From Dethiosulfatarculus sandiegensis (GTDB lineage Bacteria > Desulfobacterota > Desulfarculia > Desulfarculales > Desulfarculaceae): a stretch of DNA of 64,000 nt. The translations under genes were made by a program, and so were the position numbers. This document shows, in pieces, positions 62,568 through 64,000 of the stretch. The stretch lies in NCBI RefSeq assembly GCF_000931935.2, contig NZ_AZAC01000034.1, forward strand, positions 186,001 through 250,000, in the 5' to 3' direction. The notes under the pieces are model-generated. The model was not told the origin of the DNA and ran no database searches. It saw nothing but the letters and a program-made list of their open reading frames with translations. The stretch's first letter is position 1. Every line of letters begins with the position of its first letter.

Positions 62568-63439
62568 TACTGGCTATTGCCAGCGGCAAGGGGGGCACAG
62601 GCAAGACCACAATAGCGGTCTCCATGGCCTGTGCCCTGGCCGCCAAGGAAAAGGTCACCCTGGTGGATCTCGATGTAGAGGCCCCCAACTCCCATCTGTT
62701 TCTGGAACCTGATTTTGAGGGAGAGGACATCGCCTCTCTGCCGGTTCCCCAGGTTGATGAGGATGCCTGCACCCGTTGCGGTGCGTGTAGTGATATCTGT
62801 CAGTTCAAAGCCATTGCGCTTTTGGGCAAAACCATTATCACTTTTCCCCCGCTTTGCCATGGCTGCGGAGCCTGTTGGACCGTATGCCCTGAAAAATGCA
62901 TTGAAAAGTCCTCCAGGGAATTGGGGGAGATAAGCTGGGGAAAAGCGGGAGTCGAAAAAAACCTGGACCTTTTGATGGGCAGGTTGCGCATAGGCGAGGC
63001 CATGAGTCCGCCTTTGATGCGCCAGGTGATGGAGAAAATGGACCGTTCGCGGCAGATAATAATAGATGCCCCTCCGGGCACCTCCTGCCCCATGATGACG
63101 GCCCAGCAATCTGCCGAGGCAGTGCTTCTGGTGACAGAGCCCACTCCCTTTGGCCTGCATGATTTCCGCCTGGCGGTCGAGGCTATAAAGCCTTTGAACA
63201 AGCCAATGGGCGTGGTGATCAACCGGGCCGGACTGGGCTATGAAAAGGTGCATGAGTACTGCCAAAACGAGGGGCTGGAAATCTTGGCCAGTATTGAATA
63301 CGACGAAAAAATCGCCAAGGCCTATTCCAGGGGCGAGCGCCTGATTCAGGCCGCTCCCCATGTGACGGAAAAACTCCTCAATGCCCACGGTCGTCTGGAA
63401 CAGATGGTAAGGGAGCGCAGAGAGGAGGGCCTCGCATGA
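62564..63439 (+). CDS. MinD/Mrp-like ATPase with inserted ferredoxin domain (1)
   Basis: A 291-aa P-loop ATPase: ASGKGGTGKTTIAVSMACAL deviant Walker A, then VDLDVEAPNSHLFL. A ferredoxin insert (about 65-110) holds CTRCGACSDICQF and CHGCGACWTVCPE. Then IIIDAPPGTSCPMM. Starts with GTG overlapping the previous stop. In Desulfovibrio two such ATPases work with ORP; their role is electron- or ATP-driven cluster handling near the division site, by family knowledge. Confidence 0.9.
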   Translation: MILAIASGKGGTGKTTIAVSMACALAAKEKVTLVDLDVEAPNSHLFLEPDFEGEDIASLPVPQVDEDACTRCGACSDICQFKAIALLGKTIITFPPLCHGCGACWTVCPEKCIEKSSRELGEISWGKAGVEKNLDLLMGRLRIGEAMSPPLMRQVMEKMDRSRQIIIDAPPGTSCPMMTAQQSAEAVLLVTEPTPFGLHDFRLAVEAIKPLNKPMGVVINRAGLGYEKVHEYCQNEGLEILASIEYDEKIAKAYSRGERLIQAAPHVTEKLLNAHGRLEQMVRERREEGLA

Positions 63440-64000
63440 AAGAATTTCTGATAATCAGCGGAAAAGGCGGCACAGGCAAGACCTCCATCACAGCGGCCCT
63501 GGCGGCTTTGGCCAAGAACAAGATGCTGGTGGACCTGGATGTGGACGCCCCGGATATGCACATCCTTTTGGACCCCAAGCCCTTCAGGGAAGAGGCCTTT
63601 TATTCGGGACATGAAGCCGAGGTCCGCCAGGAGGACTGCGTGGCCTGCGGGGTCTGCACGGAGTATTGCTCTTTTGACGCCATAACCCAGGAAGGTGATA
63701 AGCCGGCCTATGTGGACCCCATTGCCTGCGAGGGATGTAAACTTTGCGTGGCCATGTGTCCGGAAGAGGCGATAGACTTCCCCGAAGCCCATTGCGGAAC
63801 CTGGTATGCCAGCGAAACCAGGTTCGGCCCCATGGTCCACGCCCAGCTCTTTCCCGGGGCCGAGAACTCGGGCCGCCTGGTGAGCCTTTTGCGCCAGGAG
63901 GCAAGGGAACTGGCCGAAGAAAGAGGGCATGACCTGATTTTGTGTGACGGCACCCCCGGCATTGGATGTCCGGTTATTGCCTCGCTTTCAGGTGTCAATT
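63436..64000 (+). CDS. MinD/Mrp-like ATPase with inserted ferredoxin domain (2), partial at window end
   Basis: Overlaps the previous gene by four bases (ATGA) and runs off the window. ISGKGGTGKTSITAALAALA, VDLDVDAPDMHILL, ferredoxin motifs CVACGVCTEYCS and CEGCKLCVAMCPE and then DGTPGIGCPVIASLSG. It is a paralogue of the gene at 62564. Length cannot be judged; the 188 visible residues show no frameshift. Confidence 0.88.
   Translation, partial: MKEFLIISGKGGTGKTSITAALAALAKNKMLVDLDVDAPDMHILLDPKPFREEAFYSGHEAEVRQEDCVACGVCTEYCSFDAITQEGDKPAYVDPIACEGCKLCVAMCPEEAIDFPEAHCGTWYASETRFGPMVHAQLFPGAENSGRLVSLLRQEARELAEERGHDLILCDGTPGIGCPVIASLSGVN

Noticed and set aside
62444-63388. Long open frame (314 codons) antisense to the NifX-like and MinD-like genes
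   Set aside because: It includes a Pro-rich translation of the Gly-rich tail repeat and no recognisable domain, while both sense genes have clear motifs.

Overview
The window looks like chromosome of an anaerobic, Gram-negative bacterium, most likely a Desulfobacterota (deltaproteobacterial) relative of sulfate reducers. The reasons are a TonB receptor and an RND efflux pump (outer membrane), hybrid cluster protein, multiheme c cytochromes, an ORP-type cluster of sigma-54 regulator plus ferredoxin-MinD ATPases, TAXI/TRAP transport and an ADP-forming acyl-CoA synthetase. The DNA is moderately GC-rich, genes are tightly packed and TTG/GTG starts are common. No rRNA, tRNA, CRISPR array, prophage or intact insertion sequence was seen.

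Region 1 (1-15.3 kb) is a corrinoid acquisition island. A cobalamin riboswitch with a classic terminator heads btuB, a cobN-type gene, a double-ATPase ABC protein, a lipoprotein beta-propeller, a large extracytoplasmic domain fused to a polytopic membrane domain, and an EcfT/CbiQ-type transmembrane protein. No BtuCDF is present; an ECF-type uptake machine seems to replace it. Two cbiZ paralogues (corrinoid remodelling) flank the operon as direct repeats on the opposite strand.

Region 2 (15.5-34.7 kb) is mainly housekeeping and signalling: glycerophosphodiesterase, receiver-HDOD, cupin, receiver-GGDEF, an oligopeptide-type ABC set without ATPases, nitroreductase, a lipoprotein, coaBC, a degenerate family-4 uracil-DNA glycosylase homologue, nfeD plus slipin, a Rho_N-like small protein, an HD protein, a MetE/UROD-like protein, efp, a TPR protein, an FtsB/DivIC-like protein and a geranylgeranyl-reductase-type flavoprotein. 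Two copies of a dispersed intergenic repeat lie here (19.6 and 30.2 kb), one of them carrying a four-unit tandem repeat.

Region 3 (34.9-46.4 kb) is a carboxylic-acid uptake and activation island: RpiR-type regulator, a structured leader, ADP-forming acyl-CoA synthetase, enoyl-CoA hydratase, TAXI receptor and fused TRAP permease, followed by an M20 amidohydrolase and a MarR-MFS pair.

Region 4 (46.4-53.8 kb) is a nitrogen-oxide / hydroxylamine module. A minus-strand operon encodes Rrf2, a ferredoxin, a small siroheme-type reductase, a zinc/HD protein and Hcp. A second Rrf2 gene is divergent from an NrfH-like tetraheme and an octaheme HAO-like cytochrome. Palindromic operators are visible in front of the Rrf2-hcp operon.

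Region 5 (53.8-60.3 kb) is a TetR-OMF-MFP-RND efflux operon with a palindromic operator. Region 6 (60.4-64 kb) holds a sigma-54 activator, two palindromic enhancer-like sites, a clear -24/-12 promoter, a NifX/ORP-like protein with a Gly-rich tail and two ferredoxin-containing MinD/Mrp ATPases, the second cut off by the window end. This matches the Desulfovibrio ORP complex locus.
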